A DNA stretch of 64,000 bases from Clostridia bacterium (GTDB lineage: Bacteria > Bacillota > Clostridia > Christensenellales > CAG-138), in contig JAFYOP010000010.1 in the NCBI GenBank assembly GCA_017547885.1, positions 48,594 to 112,593 of the forward strand. The letters run 5' to 3'. The position numbers and the translations under genes were made by a program. A model generated the notes under the pieces. It did no database searches. It was not told the DNA's origin and saw nothing but the letters and a program-made list of their open reading frames with translations. This document shows positions 53,560 to 61,823 of the stretch, in pieces. The number at the start of each line of letters is the position of its first letter. Position 1 is the stretch's first letter.

Positions 53560-54336
53560 ATGAGCAACAATACCAACAGCAATATAGTAACCTCCTCCTG
53601 GAATGAGGATGTGGTTATCCGCACCGAAGGCCTTGTAAAGAACTTTGGCAAGCTTCAGGTGCTTAAGGGAATAAACGAAGAGATAAAGAAGGGCGAGGTG
53701 GTGTCCATAATAGGCCCCTCCGGCTCAGGCAAAAGCACCTTCCTTCGCTGCCTGAACCTTCTGGAACAGCCCACCGGCGGTAAGATATTTTTTGAGGGCG
53801 TGGATATTACAGACCCCAACGTGGATATCAACCTGCATCGTCAGAAGATGGGCATGGTTTTCCAGCAGTTCAACGTATTTCCCAATATGTCCGTCAAGGA
53901 AAACATCACCATGGCTCCCGTGCTGCTCAAGAAAAAGACTCAGGAAGAAGCGGATGCCATGGCAGCGGACCTGCTTAACCGCGTAGGTCTCATCGAAAAA
54001 ATAAACGAGCGTCCCACCCGTCTCTCCGGCGGACAGAAGCAGCGTCTTGCAATAGTGCGCGCTTTGGCTATGGAGCCCAACGTAATGCTCTTTGACGAGC
54101 CCACCTCTGCCCTTGACCCCGAAATGGTAGGCGAGGTTCTGGACGTTATAAAGAGGCTGGTAAAGGGCGGCATGACTACCGTTATCGTTACCCACGAAAT
54201 GGGCTTTGCCCGCGAGGTAAGCGACAGAGTACTGTTCATGGACGAAGGAATAATCGTAGAGCAGGGCAAGCCTGAAGATATCTTTAACAATCCCAAGGAA
54301 GCCCGTACCCAGAGCTTCCTCAGCAAGGTACTGTAA
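53560..54336 (+). CDS. Polar amino acid ABC transporter ATP-binding protein (second system)
   Basis: 258 residues, GlnQ type. Walker [11 protein letters not shown]-loop [20 protein letters not shown], signature [15 protein letters not shown], Walker [19 protein letters not shown]-loop [11 protein letters not shown]. An Asn-rich N-terminal tail precedes the fold. AAAGGAGG upstream. Two nucleotides separate it from the amidohydrolase. Confidence 0.94.
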   Translation: MSNNTNSNIVTSSWNEDVVIRTEGLVKNFGKLQVLKGINEEIKKGEVVSIIGPSGSGKSTFLRCLNLLEQPTGGKIFFEGVDITDPNVDINLHRQKMGMVFQQFNVFPNMSVKENITMAPVLLKKKTQEEADAMAADLLNRVGLIEKINERPTRLSGGQKQRLAIVRALAMEPNVMLFDEPTSALDPEMVGEVLDVIKRLVKGGMTTVIVTHEMGFAREVSDRVLFMDEGIIVEQGKPEDIFNNPKEARTQSFLSKVL

Positions 54337-54338
54337 TT

Positions 54339-55781
54339 ATGAATAAGCAGCAGGCCATCAGCATTATAGACCGCGACGCAAAGGTATTTACCGATGTAAG
54401 CGATACCATATGGGGCTATGCGGAGCTTTCTTTGCAGGAATACAAGTCCGCAGACCGCTACGAAAAGGCCCTCACAGAGGCGGGTTTTAAGGTAACGCGG
54501 GGCCTCCACGGTATAGAGACCGCCGTTGTTGGCGAGTTTGGTTCCGGCAGGCCCGTGATAGGCATACTGGGCGAATATGACGCCCTGTCCGGCCTTTCCC
54601 AAAAGAGCGGCATAAGCGAAAAGCAGGCTGAGCCCGGAATGAGCACCGGCCACGGCTGCGGCCACCATCTTCTTGGAGCAGGCTCATTTGCTGCGGCCTG
54701 CGCCGTAAAGGAATATCTTGAAAAGACCGGCAAGCCCGGTACTGTGATATTCTACGGCTGCCCCGGCGAAGAGGGCGGCGCCGCAAAGGCTTTCTTTGCC
54801 AAGGAGCTTGAGTTTACCAAGCTGGACGCTGCTTTCAGCTGGCACCCCGGCTCTGATAATCAGGTATCCACCGGAAGCTGCATGTCCTGCATACAGACGG
54901 AATATTCCTTTCAGGGCATAGCCGCCCATGCAGCAGGCGAGCCTGAGCAGGGCAGAAGTGCCCTGGATGCTGTGGAGCTTATGAACATAGGCGTTCAGTT
55001 TCTCCGTGAGCATATGGGACGGGATGCATCCATACACTATGCCATAACCGATGGCGGCGGGCCCTCTCCCAATGTGGTTCAGCCCTTTGCAAAGGTACTG
55101 TACATGGTACGTGAGGCCAGCGTGCACAAGGCGCTTAAACTTCAGCAGCGCGTGGATAAAATAGCCGACGCAGCCGCCATGATGACTGAAACCACCGTCA
55201 GCCGCAGGTTTATCGACGGCACATCCAATACCGTGGTAAACAAGGGCATGGAAAAGCTGCTGTATGATAATTTTAAAGAAGTAGGCGTTCCTGCATATAC
55301 CGCCGAAGAGTGGATGTTTATGGAGCAGCTTATGGCTACCTACTCTGAGCAGTATGCGGGCAGTCTGCCCGGCACTGCGGGAGCGGCAGGGGATGAGCTG
55401 ATGAAGGATCAGGTATCCAAGCTCAGCAATAACGGCAAAAAGGCGCTCAATGATTTCCTTATGCCTGAGTTTTCCTCCTGCCTTACCTTCCCCGGCTCCA
55501 CAGACGTTGGCGACGTAAGCTGGCAGACACCCACAGGGCAGATAAACGTGGTAACATGGCCCAGCCTTTGCCCCGGACATTCCTGGCAGGCTGTAGCCGC
55601 GGGCAAAAGCTCTGTGGCCCACAAGGGCATGCTTACCGCAGGCAAGGTACTTGCCGCCGCTGCCATCGATATAATTGATGACCCGGATATTCTCAAGCCC
55701 ATACGTGAGGAGTTTGAGATACGCACAAAGGAAGGCTTTGTGTCTCCCATACCGGATGGAGCAAAGCCCGAGATAGTTTAG
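54339..55781 (+). CDS. M20-family amidohydrolase (AbgB-like)
   Basis: 480 residues. GHGCGHHLLGAGSFAAACAV (metal-binding, about residue 106), FYGCPGEEGGAAKAFFAKEL (catalytic Glu region) and SWHPGSDNQVSTGSCMSCIQ match the M20D branch with the p-aminobenzoyl-glutamate hydrolase subunit B group; the length of 480 also fits AbgB. Hydrolyses an amide bond of an N-acylated amino acid or folate fragment. The AbgA partner is not in the window. Encoded 2 nt after the ABC ATPase, so it likely processes the imported substrate. Confidence 0.88.
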   Translation: MNKQQAISIIDRDAKVFTDVSDTIWGYAELSLQEYKSADRYEKALTEAGFKVTRGLHGIETAVVGEFGSGRPVIGILGEYDALSGLSQKSGISEKQAEPGMSTGHGCGHHLLGAGSFAAACAVKEYLEKTGKPGTVIFYGCPGEEGGAAKAFFAKELEFTKLDAAFSWHPGSDNQVSTGSCMSCIQTEYSFQGIAAHAAGEPEQGRSALDAVELMNIGVQFLREHMGRDASIHYAITDGGGPSPNVVQPFAKVLYMVREASVHKALKLQQRVDKIADAAAMMTETTVSRRFIDGTSNTVVNKGMEKLLYDNFKEVGVPAYTAEEWMFMEQLMATYSEQYAGSLPGTAGAAGDELMKDQVSKLSNNGKKALNDFLMPEFSSCLTFPGSTDVGDVSWQTPTGQINVVTWPSLCPGHSWQAVAAGKSSVAHKGMLTAGKVLAAAAIDIIDDPDILKPIREEFEIRTKEGFVSPIPDGAKPEIV

Positions 55782-55786
55782 CATGC

Positions 55787-55818
55787 AAAGCCCCCAAGGC
55801 ATATGCCTTGGGGGCTTT
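55787..55818 (+). terminator. Hairpin terminator of the second amino acid operon
   Basis: 14-bp perfect stem (55787-55800 with 55805-55818, loop ATAT) starting 5 nt after the amidohydrolase stop. The stem ends in TTT but no longer U-run follows, so efficiency may be partial. Confidence 0.75.
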
Positions 55819-55890
55819 AGTATTGCTTGACAAGCGCATTTCCGGGGAAATATTATAGTCGTATGAATAAGAATAATAGGGGAAATGCAA

Positions 55891-56556
55891 ATGAAGCTGT
55901 GGCTTAATGCCCTGATAAAATACATATCCGGCCTTTTGATGATGGGGCTTTTGCTGTTTCTGCCTGCAGGCACGCCGGCCTACGCGGGCGGCTGGCGGTT
56001 TATAGGCCTGCTTTTTATTCCCATGCTGATATTGGGCATAGCGCTGCTGATAAAAGCTCCCGACCTGCTTGCAAAGAGGCTGAACGCAAAGGAAAAGCAG
56101 ACCGCCCAAAAGGGGATCGTGGCGGCGGCAGGGATGATATTCCTGCTGGCCTTTGTGCTGGCGGGGCTGGATCATCGATATGGGTGGACAGTTGTTCCTG
56201 CGTGGCTGATATGGCTTTCCTCGGCGGTAATGCTGCTGAGCTACGGCATGTATGCTGAGGTAATGAGAGAGAATGCCTATCTTTCCCGTACGGTGGAAAT
56301 ACAGCAGGGGCAGAGATTGATAGACACAGGACTTTACGGTATAGTGCGCCATCCTATGTACACTTCGACTGTGCTGCTGTTTCTTGCGGTGCCGCTGGTG
56401 CTGGGGTCGTGGGTGTCATTCCTTGTGATGCTGCTGTATCCCGCGGCGATAGTGCTGCGGATAGTGAATGAGGAAAAAGTTCTTGAGGAAGGCTTGGAAG
56501 GATACCGGGAGTATAAGAAAAGAGTAAAATACAGGCTGATACCTTTTATATGGTAA
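55891..56556 (+). CDS. ICMT/PEMT-like membrane methyltransferase
   Basis: 221 residues from ATG 55891 (AGGGG 8 nt upstream; ATG 55885 is an alternative). About five helices and the C-terminal isoprenylcysteine carboxyl methyltransferase signature: RLIDTGLYGIVRHPMYTSTV (GxYxxVRHPxY, residues about 147-166) and EEKVLEEGLEGYREYKKRVK. Probably transfers a methyl group from SAM to a lipid or a small molecule. Monocistronic, with terminators on both sides. Confidence 0.88.
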   Translation: MKLWLNALIKYISGLLMMGLLLFLPAGTPAYAGGWRFIGLLFIPMLILGIALLIKAPDLLAKRLNAKEKQTAQKGIVAAAGMIFLLAFVLAGLDHRYGWTVVPAWLIWLSSAVMLLSYGMYAEVMRENAYLSRTVEIQQGQRLIDTGLYGIVRHPMYTSTVLLFLAVPLVLGSWVSFLVMLLYPAAIVLRIVNEEKVLEEGLEGYREYKKRVKYRLIPFIW

Positions 56557-56568
56557 TAGAGTAAAAAC

Positions 56569-56610
56569 AAAGCTGCCGCTTTGCTGTGATGTACAGAGCG
56601 GCAGCTTTTT
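56569..56610. terminator. Bidirectional terminator between convergent methyltransferase and HTH genes
   Basis: AAAGCTGCCGCT (56569-56580) pairs with AGCGGCAGCTTT (56597-56608), then TT on plus; on minus the stem is followed by GTTTTTAC. Stops both genes. Confidence 0.9.
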
Positions 56611-56619
56611 GTTTGCGGG

Positions 56620-57165
56620 TTAATTCTTCTTGGTTCTGTATATGCCTATGGCTGCGATAACAGAGGCGATCGCCGCACCGATAAAAATTCTTCCGTAGGA
56701 GGGGTTTCTTGTTATTATTATCGAAGTAGGACCGTCTGCCCCGCCTATGACGCCTTCCTGAACAGGAAAGCTTACAAGGGCATCTATATGACCCTGCAGA
56801 CGCAGCATAGTATCAAAACCCATGATAAACAGCAATATGGCGGCTGTACCAAGGGTGATAAACACAATGCGCCATACTTTGCGGCGGTGCTCATTGCGCT
56901 TTGAAAATTGCTCGTTGAGTATTTCAAGCTTCGCAGCAATGGCCCTGAGCTCGGCGCTTTCATCCGGCGTTACGGTTTCTCCCAGCAGAATATTTACCGA
57001 GGTATCCAGCTCTTCGGCTATTTTTATCAGCATTTCGGAGTCCGGCACAGAAGTACCTTTTTCCCATTTTGATATTGTCTGACGTACCACATTAAGCTTC
57101 TGCGCCAGTTCCTCCTGAGAGAGCCCCTTTGCTTTTCTCAGGTTTTTCAGGTTTTCAAAAAGCAT
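56620..57165 (-). CDS. XRE-family HTH regulator with two membrane helices and a GGADGPT motif
   Basis: 181 residues from ATG 57165 (AAGGAGG 7 nt upstream; a longer in-frame start at 57219 lacks a site). HTH_3 at 3-58 (LKNLRKAKGLSQEELAQKLN, VRQTISKWEKGTSVPDSEML), helix at about 98-118, a loop with VIGGADGPTSIIITRN (GGADGPT at 141-147), and a second helix at about 158-176. The loop motif resembles the GGADGPT signature of beta subunits of sodium-pumping decarboxylases. Probable membrane-anchored regulator; signal unknown. Confidence 0.85.
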   Translation of the reverse strand: MLFENLKNLRKAKGLSQEELAQKLNVVRQTISKWEKGTSVPDSEMLIKIAEELDTSVNILLGETVTPDESAELRAIAAKLEILNEQFSKRNEHRRKVWRIVFITLGTAAILLFIMGFDTMLRLQGHIDALVSFPVQEGVIGGADGPTSIIITRNPSYGRIFIGAAIASVIAAIGIYRTKKN

Positions 57166-57324
57166 AATATTGCCTCCTTTATATGGCTTGATTATATGCA
57201 AACAAGCCCCGCCCTTCAAGCAACGAAAATTAACATATACAAAATAAGCTCGCCAAGATGCATATTTATTGGACTTTTGTCAAATCCGTATAAATAAGGG
57301 ATTGGCTGCATATATTTGGAAGAG

Positions 57325-57346
57325 TACCGCTGTATAAAATGCGGTA
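57325..57346. promoter_or_regulatory. Dyad TACCGC-N10-GCGGTA upstream of the thioester adhesin gene
   Basis: Perfect 6-bp arms (57325-57330 and 57341-57346) with a loop that contains TATAAA. It lies 55 nt before the adhesin start and could be an operator over a -10, or an RNA hairpin; no clear -35 is evident at 17 nt. Confidence 0.35.
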
Positions 57347-57400
57347 TTTATTTTCTGTGATACCAAAGCCGGTCAATCATTTATACTGGAGGACAAAATC

Positions 57401-59521
57401 ATGCTGAAGACCATACATAGAATACTTGCGGCTGCAATGGTATTTTGCCTGTGCGTTACCGCTCTGCCAACAATGGCTTTTGCCGCCGAAGACGGCCTTG
57501 TGACCACTATAGATACTGCCGCAGATACCGCAGAGGATGGGGACGGCAATACTGTTGTGACGGTTACAGTTGAAAAGCGAACCCAGGGAACCACCCCTGA
57601 TGGAGTGACGGTGGACAAGAGGGAAACCATTACCGATATCGCAAAAACAGATACTGCCGGCAATGTGCTGAGCACCGCACATGAGGAGGAGGGTACGGAG
57701 AAAAGGGAATGGGAGGAGGATGTAAAGCCCGGAGAAGAGACGGCAGAAGTAAAAGTTGAGCTCAAGCCCGGAGAAAAAACCCACGGCACAGCGGAACAAA
57801 CCACCACAGAAATTGTCGGAGAAGAACCGCAAAGCCCGGAGGATACAGACTATAACTTTACCGAGATCACAACCAGAGCAGAGCGCAGCATAGAGGCTGA
57901 AACCTCCGGGGTAAATATTACTGTGGACAAGATGGATACAGAGCTGGAGTCTGTCAGAGCGGATCACTATGAGGGCAAGGACCCCAATGTATTTGGCCCT
58001 GACCTGGATTTTGTGGCGGATGCTGCGGATAAAATACCACAGCCTGAGGAAGAAGGGTATGACTATCAGCTGACGGGCTATGGAGATGCCACCAATGAGC
58101 TGAAGGTACTGAGAGACTATATTACCTATAAAAAAGTCGATGGCAAGCCTGTGACTGATGAGAACGGAAACTATATTATAGAGAAAATCGAAACAAAACT
58201 GGACAATACACCCATGCAGATCGCACTTCGCAAGGATGAAAACGGAGAGTATGTGTATTTCTTTGGGTATTGCATAGACTCGGATACAGAAACGCAGGAT
58301 GGAGCATGGTATAAGGTGGCCAATCTCCATGATAATGACTATTACCCTGATCCCGATTCTGCCCCGATGCTTCGGGCGGTCGTTGCCAATGGCTACTGGG
58401 GCACGGAAAGCGGCATGGGGTCTGTTGAGCAGATAAAAGCATTGATCAAAGAAAAATGCGGACCTGATGCTGTGATTACGGTGGATACGGATGACAGGGG
58501 CGGAAAAGCAACATATAAGATTGCGGACATAATAGACGATCTGACGGAATCCGAAGCGCTGGCCGCCACGCAGGCTGCCATATGGAGCTTTGCCAACGGT
58601 GACTCAAGCACCAGAGACGGCAAGGACGGATACGTTGCCTATGGCCCTGTCAATGTATACAAGCCAAATCCGAACAGAAATGTATATCAGCGCGAATATC
58701 TGCCCGAAAGCGATGCAAGGGCAATGGCGGTGTTTAACTGGCTGCGGAGCCTTGCGCCCATAGCTGATACGGAAGATGAGGTTACTACCATTATCAACGA
58801 AAAAAACTACGTAGGCGACATGTGGCTGACAGTGAAGGAAAAGGCAGAAGGACATGATGAAAATACGGATGCGGATACGGACAACGATGTTTACAACACA
58901 GAGCTGAATTTTACCCTTGCTTTTGTGCCGGATCCCAATAAGGATGATTTGCTGGTTTATTTGCTGGACAGTGAGGGCAATGTCATGAAGAATAAGGATG
59001 GAGAGCCCATGGTCAGGCGTTTGGCAGGCAAGGATTCCGAAGGCAGAGCCGCAGATTCCATTCAGCCGGACAGGAACGGTGTTTACACGCTGAGCGGGCT
59101 GCAGCTTAGCGAAAACTCTGATTTTAAGTTTGATTTGCGGCTGGAGGGAGCGCAGTATCTGAAGGAAGGTGTTTATATCTATACTGCCCACGGCGGAAGC
59201 GATAAGTCACAGTCGCTGGTGGGCATAGCTGAGGGTATCCATACGGTGGATGTTTCCGCAGGTATGACGATAAGGTTTGAGGTGGATGAAAATAAACACG
59301 TGATTACCGGACAGACCTGGCACAGCCGGAGTGATAAGGTGTATGAGGTCCCTGCTGCCTCTGAGGGCAATACCTGCAATAGCGCACCCATAGAAGAAAT
59401 TTATCTTGCTAAGCCGGTGAAAACGGGGGATGTCTCTTTCATGCTGACAGGTATGGCCGCAATCAGCGCAATTGGTCTGGCATATGTTTGCACGATAAAC
59501 AGCAGGACGAAGGACAACTAA
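57401..59521 (+). CDS. Thioester-forming surface adhesin (TQXA domain) with sortase signal
   Basis: 706 residues. Signal peptide with AFA cleavage near residue 27. An acidic Thr/Glu-rich region up to about 210. Thioester domain with FGYCIDSDT (Cys291) and ATQAAIWSF (Gln391), the Cys-Gln pair that forms an internal thioester in TIE/TQXA adhesins; such domains bond covalently to host proteins. A beta-sandwich-like region follows (FKFDLRLEGAQYLKEGVYIY). The C-terminus has PVKTG (672-676), a 20-residue helix and a basic tail, a non-canonical sortase signal. GGAGG upstream; sortase B is 80 nt downstream. Confidence 0.9.
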   Translation: MLKTIHRILAAAMVFCLCVTALPTMAFAAEDGLVTTIDTAADTAEDGDGNTVVTVTVEKRTQGTTPDGVTVDKRETITDIAKTDTAGNVLSTAHEEEGTEKREWEEDVKPGEETAEVKVELKPGEKTHGTAEQTTTEIVGEEPQSPEDTDYNFTEITTRAERSIEAETSGVNITVDKMDTELESVRADHYEGKDPNVFGPDLDFVADAADKIPQPEEEGYDYQLTGYGDATNELKVLRDYITYKKVDGKPVTDENGNYIIEKIETKLDNTPMQIALRKDENGEYVYFFGYCIDSDTETQDGAWYKVANLHDNDYYPDPDSAPMLRAVVANGYWGTESGMGSVEQIKALIKEKCGPDAVITVDTDDRGGKATYKIADIIDDLTESEALAATQAAIWSFANGDSSTRDGKDGYVAYGPVNVYKPNPNRNVYQREYLPESDARAMAVFNWLRSLAPIADTEDEVTTIINEKNYVGDMWLTVKEKAEGHDENTDADTDNDVYNTELNFTLAFVPDPNKDDLLVYLLDSEGNVMKNKDGEPMVRRLAGKDSEGRAADSIQPDRNGVYTLSGLQLSENSDFKFDLRLEGAQYLKEGVYIYTAHGGSDKSQSLVGIAEGIHTVDVSAGMTIRFEVDENKHVITGQTWHSRSDKVYEVPAASEGNTCNSAPIEEIYLAKPVKTGDVSFMLTGMAAISAIGLAYVCTINSRTKDN

Positions 59522-59565
59522 AAACAGAGCATGGAAGGATTGCGATCATTTCGCAGTCCTCTGTT
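59522..59565 (+). other. Intercistronic hairpin between adhesin and sortase genes
   Basis: GGATTGCGA pairs with TCGCAGTCC (one G-T), inside an outer AACAG/CTGTT. No U-run follows, so it probably modulates rather than ends transcription into srtB. Confidence 0.55.
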
Positions 59566-59601
59566 GTATATTAGGAAAATATTAGAACTACGGGAGGAAT
59601 A

Positions 59602-60387
59602 ATGATACGAAGGATAATAGCGGCTGGCCTTGGGATGACTTTAACGTTGAGCCTTGTATGGTTAGGAATATTATCAGGGCAGGAAAAGGCTGCAGTAACG
59701 GATAATGCCAAAGCGGCACAGCTTGCAGGTGCTTTGGAAGCCCCGGATACATCTGCCGCTGATAAGGCAGAACCAGATGGGGCAGCACAGACAAACGCCC
59801 ATACCGACCCTGAAGCAGACAGGCTGGGAGCCATGGATATTGATGCGCTGCAAAAAATAAACCCGGATGTAATAGGGTGGATACATATTCCGGATACAGA
59901 TATTGACTATCCCCTGCTTCATGGAGATGACAATGAACATTACCTTAAGCATACCTGGAATAATGTCCTCAACCCGGCGGGGGCCATATTCATGGAGCAC
60001 GAAAACGCTGCGGATATGAGCGATTTCAATACCATAATCTACGGCCACAATATGCGCAGCGGCTCTATGTTTGGCAGCCTTAAGAAGTATGCAGAGCAAG
60101 CTTATTGGGAAGCACATCCGCATATTTATATTCGCTGTGATAGTGGAGTTTACCGTTATGATATCTTTGCCGCCTATAAGGTCAGGCCGGCAACAATAAC
60201 CTATGCCATGCGGATAGATCCCCCTCAGATGCGGGAGGAATTCATCAGCTGTGCGCTGGATGGTTCCCAAATTCAGACCGGCATACGCCCTAAACAGGAG
60301 GATAAGATCCTGACTTTATCCACCTGCATAGGCGATCCTGCTTTTCGATGGGTGGTGCAGGCTGTGCTGAATGATGAGCAGGCATAA
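59602..60387 (+). CDS. srtB: Class B sortase
   Basis: 261 residues. An N-terminal signal-anchor (about 6-24), an Ala/Asp-rich linker, then the sortase fold: VIGWIHIPDTDIDYPLLHGD, IIYGHNMRSGSMFGSLKKYA with catalytic His149, ILTLSTCIGDPAFRW with Cys242 and Arg249. These and the long linker helix region assign class B. It cleaves a sorting motif and joins the substrate to the cell wall; the adhesin just upstream is the probable substrate. GGGAGG upstream. Confidence 0.93.
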   Translation: MIRRIIAAGLGMTLTLSLVWLGILSGQEKAAVTDNAKAAQLAGALEAPDTSAADKAEPDGAAQTNAHTDPEADRLGAMDIDALQKINPDVIGWIHIPDTDIDYPLLHGDDNEHYLKHTWNNVLNPAGAIFMEHENAADMSDFNTIIYGHNMRSGSMFGSLKKYAEQAYWEAHPHIYIRCDSGVYRYDIFAAYKVRPATITYAMRIDPPQMREEFISCALDGSQIQTGIRPKQEDKILTLSTCIGDPAFRWVVQAVLNDEQA

Positions 60388-60391
60388 TAGC

Positions 60392-60413
60392 GATCCATGC
60401 AATTACATGGATC
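60392..60413 (+). other. Perfect hairpin after srtB
   Basis: GATCCATG (60392-60399), loop CAATTA, CATGGATC (60406-60413). Six nucleotides after the srtB stop region. A T-rich stretch (CGTTTTATTATTTTC) follows only 10 nt later, so this may be a weak terminator. Confidence 0.6.
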
Positions 60414-60502
60414 AATACGATTGCGTTTTATTATTTTCATTGCTTTTCAAGTATGATATGCTAATAATGTAAATGTATTTATATGAAATGGGGGAGACCT
60501 CA

Positions 60503-61144
60503 ATGAAAGCCGGTGGGGTAGATTGGGGAAAGCTTATTCGCTTATCAGCGCTGGTCATGCTGATACTCATATTGGCAATTGCGTGGAGCAGCATTATTAT
60601 CCGCGCCGTCAACCGTTCGAGGGATCCCAGAATAAGAAGCGAACAGGAGTTCCTGGACATCTTTAACCAAGTGATGGCGGAACACGGAATAAGCATTAGC
60701 GATGATGGAAACCCATGGACGCAGGTTAAACAGGAAAGCTTATATCATCAAAAGCGGTTCTGTCTTGTCCTGCCTAATGGGAATACGGGCAGCGTCCTGC
60801 TAAAAAGACAGGAAAACCGCAGCACCTCAAGGATTTATGAGCTGACAATATACTATGATATGACAAGCGGCGCATATATGCAGCAGATAACAGACGGAAT
60901 CTTAAGCGTATTCGAGCCGGAGTTTTTCACAGCGGAGCCGGTGTACTGCTACTATGCGGAGGAGCCTTACTTTTACTCATATGAGGACATACGCAACAGC
61001 GCTATAAGGTGTGACGCGGCGTATGAATGCCATGTATTTTATGATCAGGTAACCACAAGTACACATGGAACGCAATTGACTTTTTCATCTTCATATGACA
61101 ATGGGTGTATAATCAAATCTCTCAATTTGTATCTCTATTTTTAA
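60503..61144 (+). CDS. Single-pass membrane protein of unknown family (paralogue A)
   Basis: 213 residues from ATG 60503 (GGGGGAG upstream; the ATG at 60473 lacks a site). One helix at about 12-33 after GGVDWGKLIRL, then an extracytoplasmic domain: SRDPRIRSEQEFLDIFNQVM, VLPNGNTGSVLL, QITDGILSVFEPEF, FYSYEDIRNSAIRCDAAYEC, and a beta-rich end (GTQLTFSSSYDNG). The same segments recur in order in the next two genes. No database family recognised. Likely anchored outside the membrane near the adhesin/sortase locus; function unknown. Confidence 0.8.
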   Translation: MKAGGVDWGKLIRLSALVMLILILAIAWSSIIIRAVNRSRDPRIRSEQEFLDIFNQVMAEHGISISDDGNPWTQVKQESLYHQKRFCLVLPNGNTGSVLLKRQENRSTSRIYELTIYYDMTSGAYMQQITDGILSVFEPEFFTAEPVYCYYAEEPYFYSYEDIRNSAIRCDAAYECHVFYDQVTTSTHGTQLTFSSSYDNGCIIKSLNLYLYF

Positions 61145-61163
61145 GTGATTAGAGAGGAGATGT

Positions 61164-61775
61164 ATGACAAAATATTACCGACATAAAGAAAACCCGTATG
61201 TTGTGGGGGGAGTAAACTGGCGAAAGGTCATCAAGCTCTTTGGTTGGGGCATAATCGCTGTGATCGGTTTGCTGATCGTTGCCCTGCGGGTTCAGGCTGT
61301 AATAGAGTATGTTTCAGACCCCCGCATAAGAACAGAGGAGGAATTTTATCGGCATCTGACCGATGCTTTTGAGGAGCTCGGTGTGCAGGTAATAGCTGAG
61401 GGCAGCAATGCGGATATTGTGTTCCCGGATGGTACTGTGGCTCAGTGCAGTGTGTTTTGCGATCCCGATTACTATTCCGACAGAATAAGCAGAATCAATA
61501 TCAGCCATGAAGTAAAAGCCTCCGGTCATACGGAAGATATTGTGGTGGCAGTAATGAGTGTAATAGAGCCTGAATACATAGAAAATAATGGGTGGTTCTT
61601 TTTATCCTATGAAGAGCTGCTGGCTATGTGCCGTGAGTGTGATGATTCCGCCGAATACAGTTTTTTTACGGATGAAGGGACATATAGCAGGCATGCAACA
61701 CATATAACACTTGAATCTGCAGTAGATAATAATCAAGTGATGAAAAAGATCACTTTTGAGTTGTTGTTTGGATAA
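61164..61775 (+). CDS. Single-pass membrane protein of unknown family (paralogue B)
   Basis: 203 residues. MTKYYRHKENPYVVGGVNWR precedes one helix (about 24-44), followed by SDPRIRTEEEFYRHLTDAFE, VFPDGTVAQC, AVMSVIEPEYI, LSYEELLAMCRECDDSAEYS and THITLESAVDNN. GGVNW and DPRIRTEEEF align with paralogue A, while KYYR aligns with paralogue C. Starts 20 nt after A with AGAGGAGA upstream, so the two are co-transcribed. Six Cys in the outside domain may form disulphides. Function unknown. Confidence 0.8.
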   Translation: MTKYYRHKENPYVVGGVNWRKVIKLFGWGIIAVIGLLIVALRVQAVIEYVSDPRIRTEEEFYRHLTDAFEELGVQVIAEGSNADIVFPDGTVAQCSVFCDPDYYSDRISRINISHEVKASGHTEDIVVAVMSVIEPEYIENNGWFFLSYEELLAMCRECDDSAEYSFFTDEGTYSRHATHITLESAVDNNQVMKKITFELLFG

Positions 61776-61823
61776 CCTGACATCGTTGCAATTATTTCCT
61801 TCAGCACAAAATGGAGGTCATGC

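Noticed and set aside
56620..57219. Longer start at 57219 for the membrane HTH protein
   Set aside because: The ATG at 57165 has AAGGAGG at ideal distance and begins the HTH alignment; the extra 18 residues have no support.
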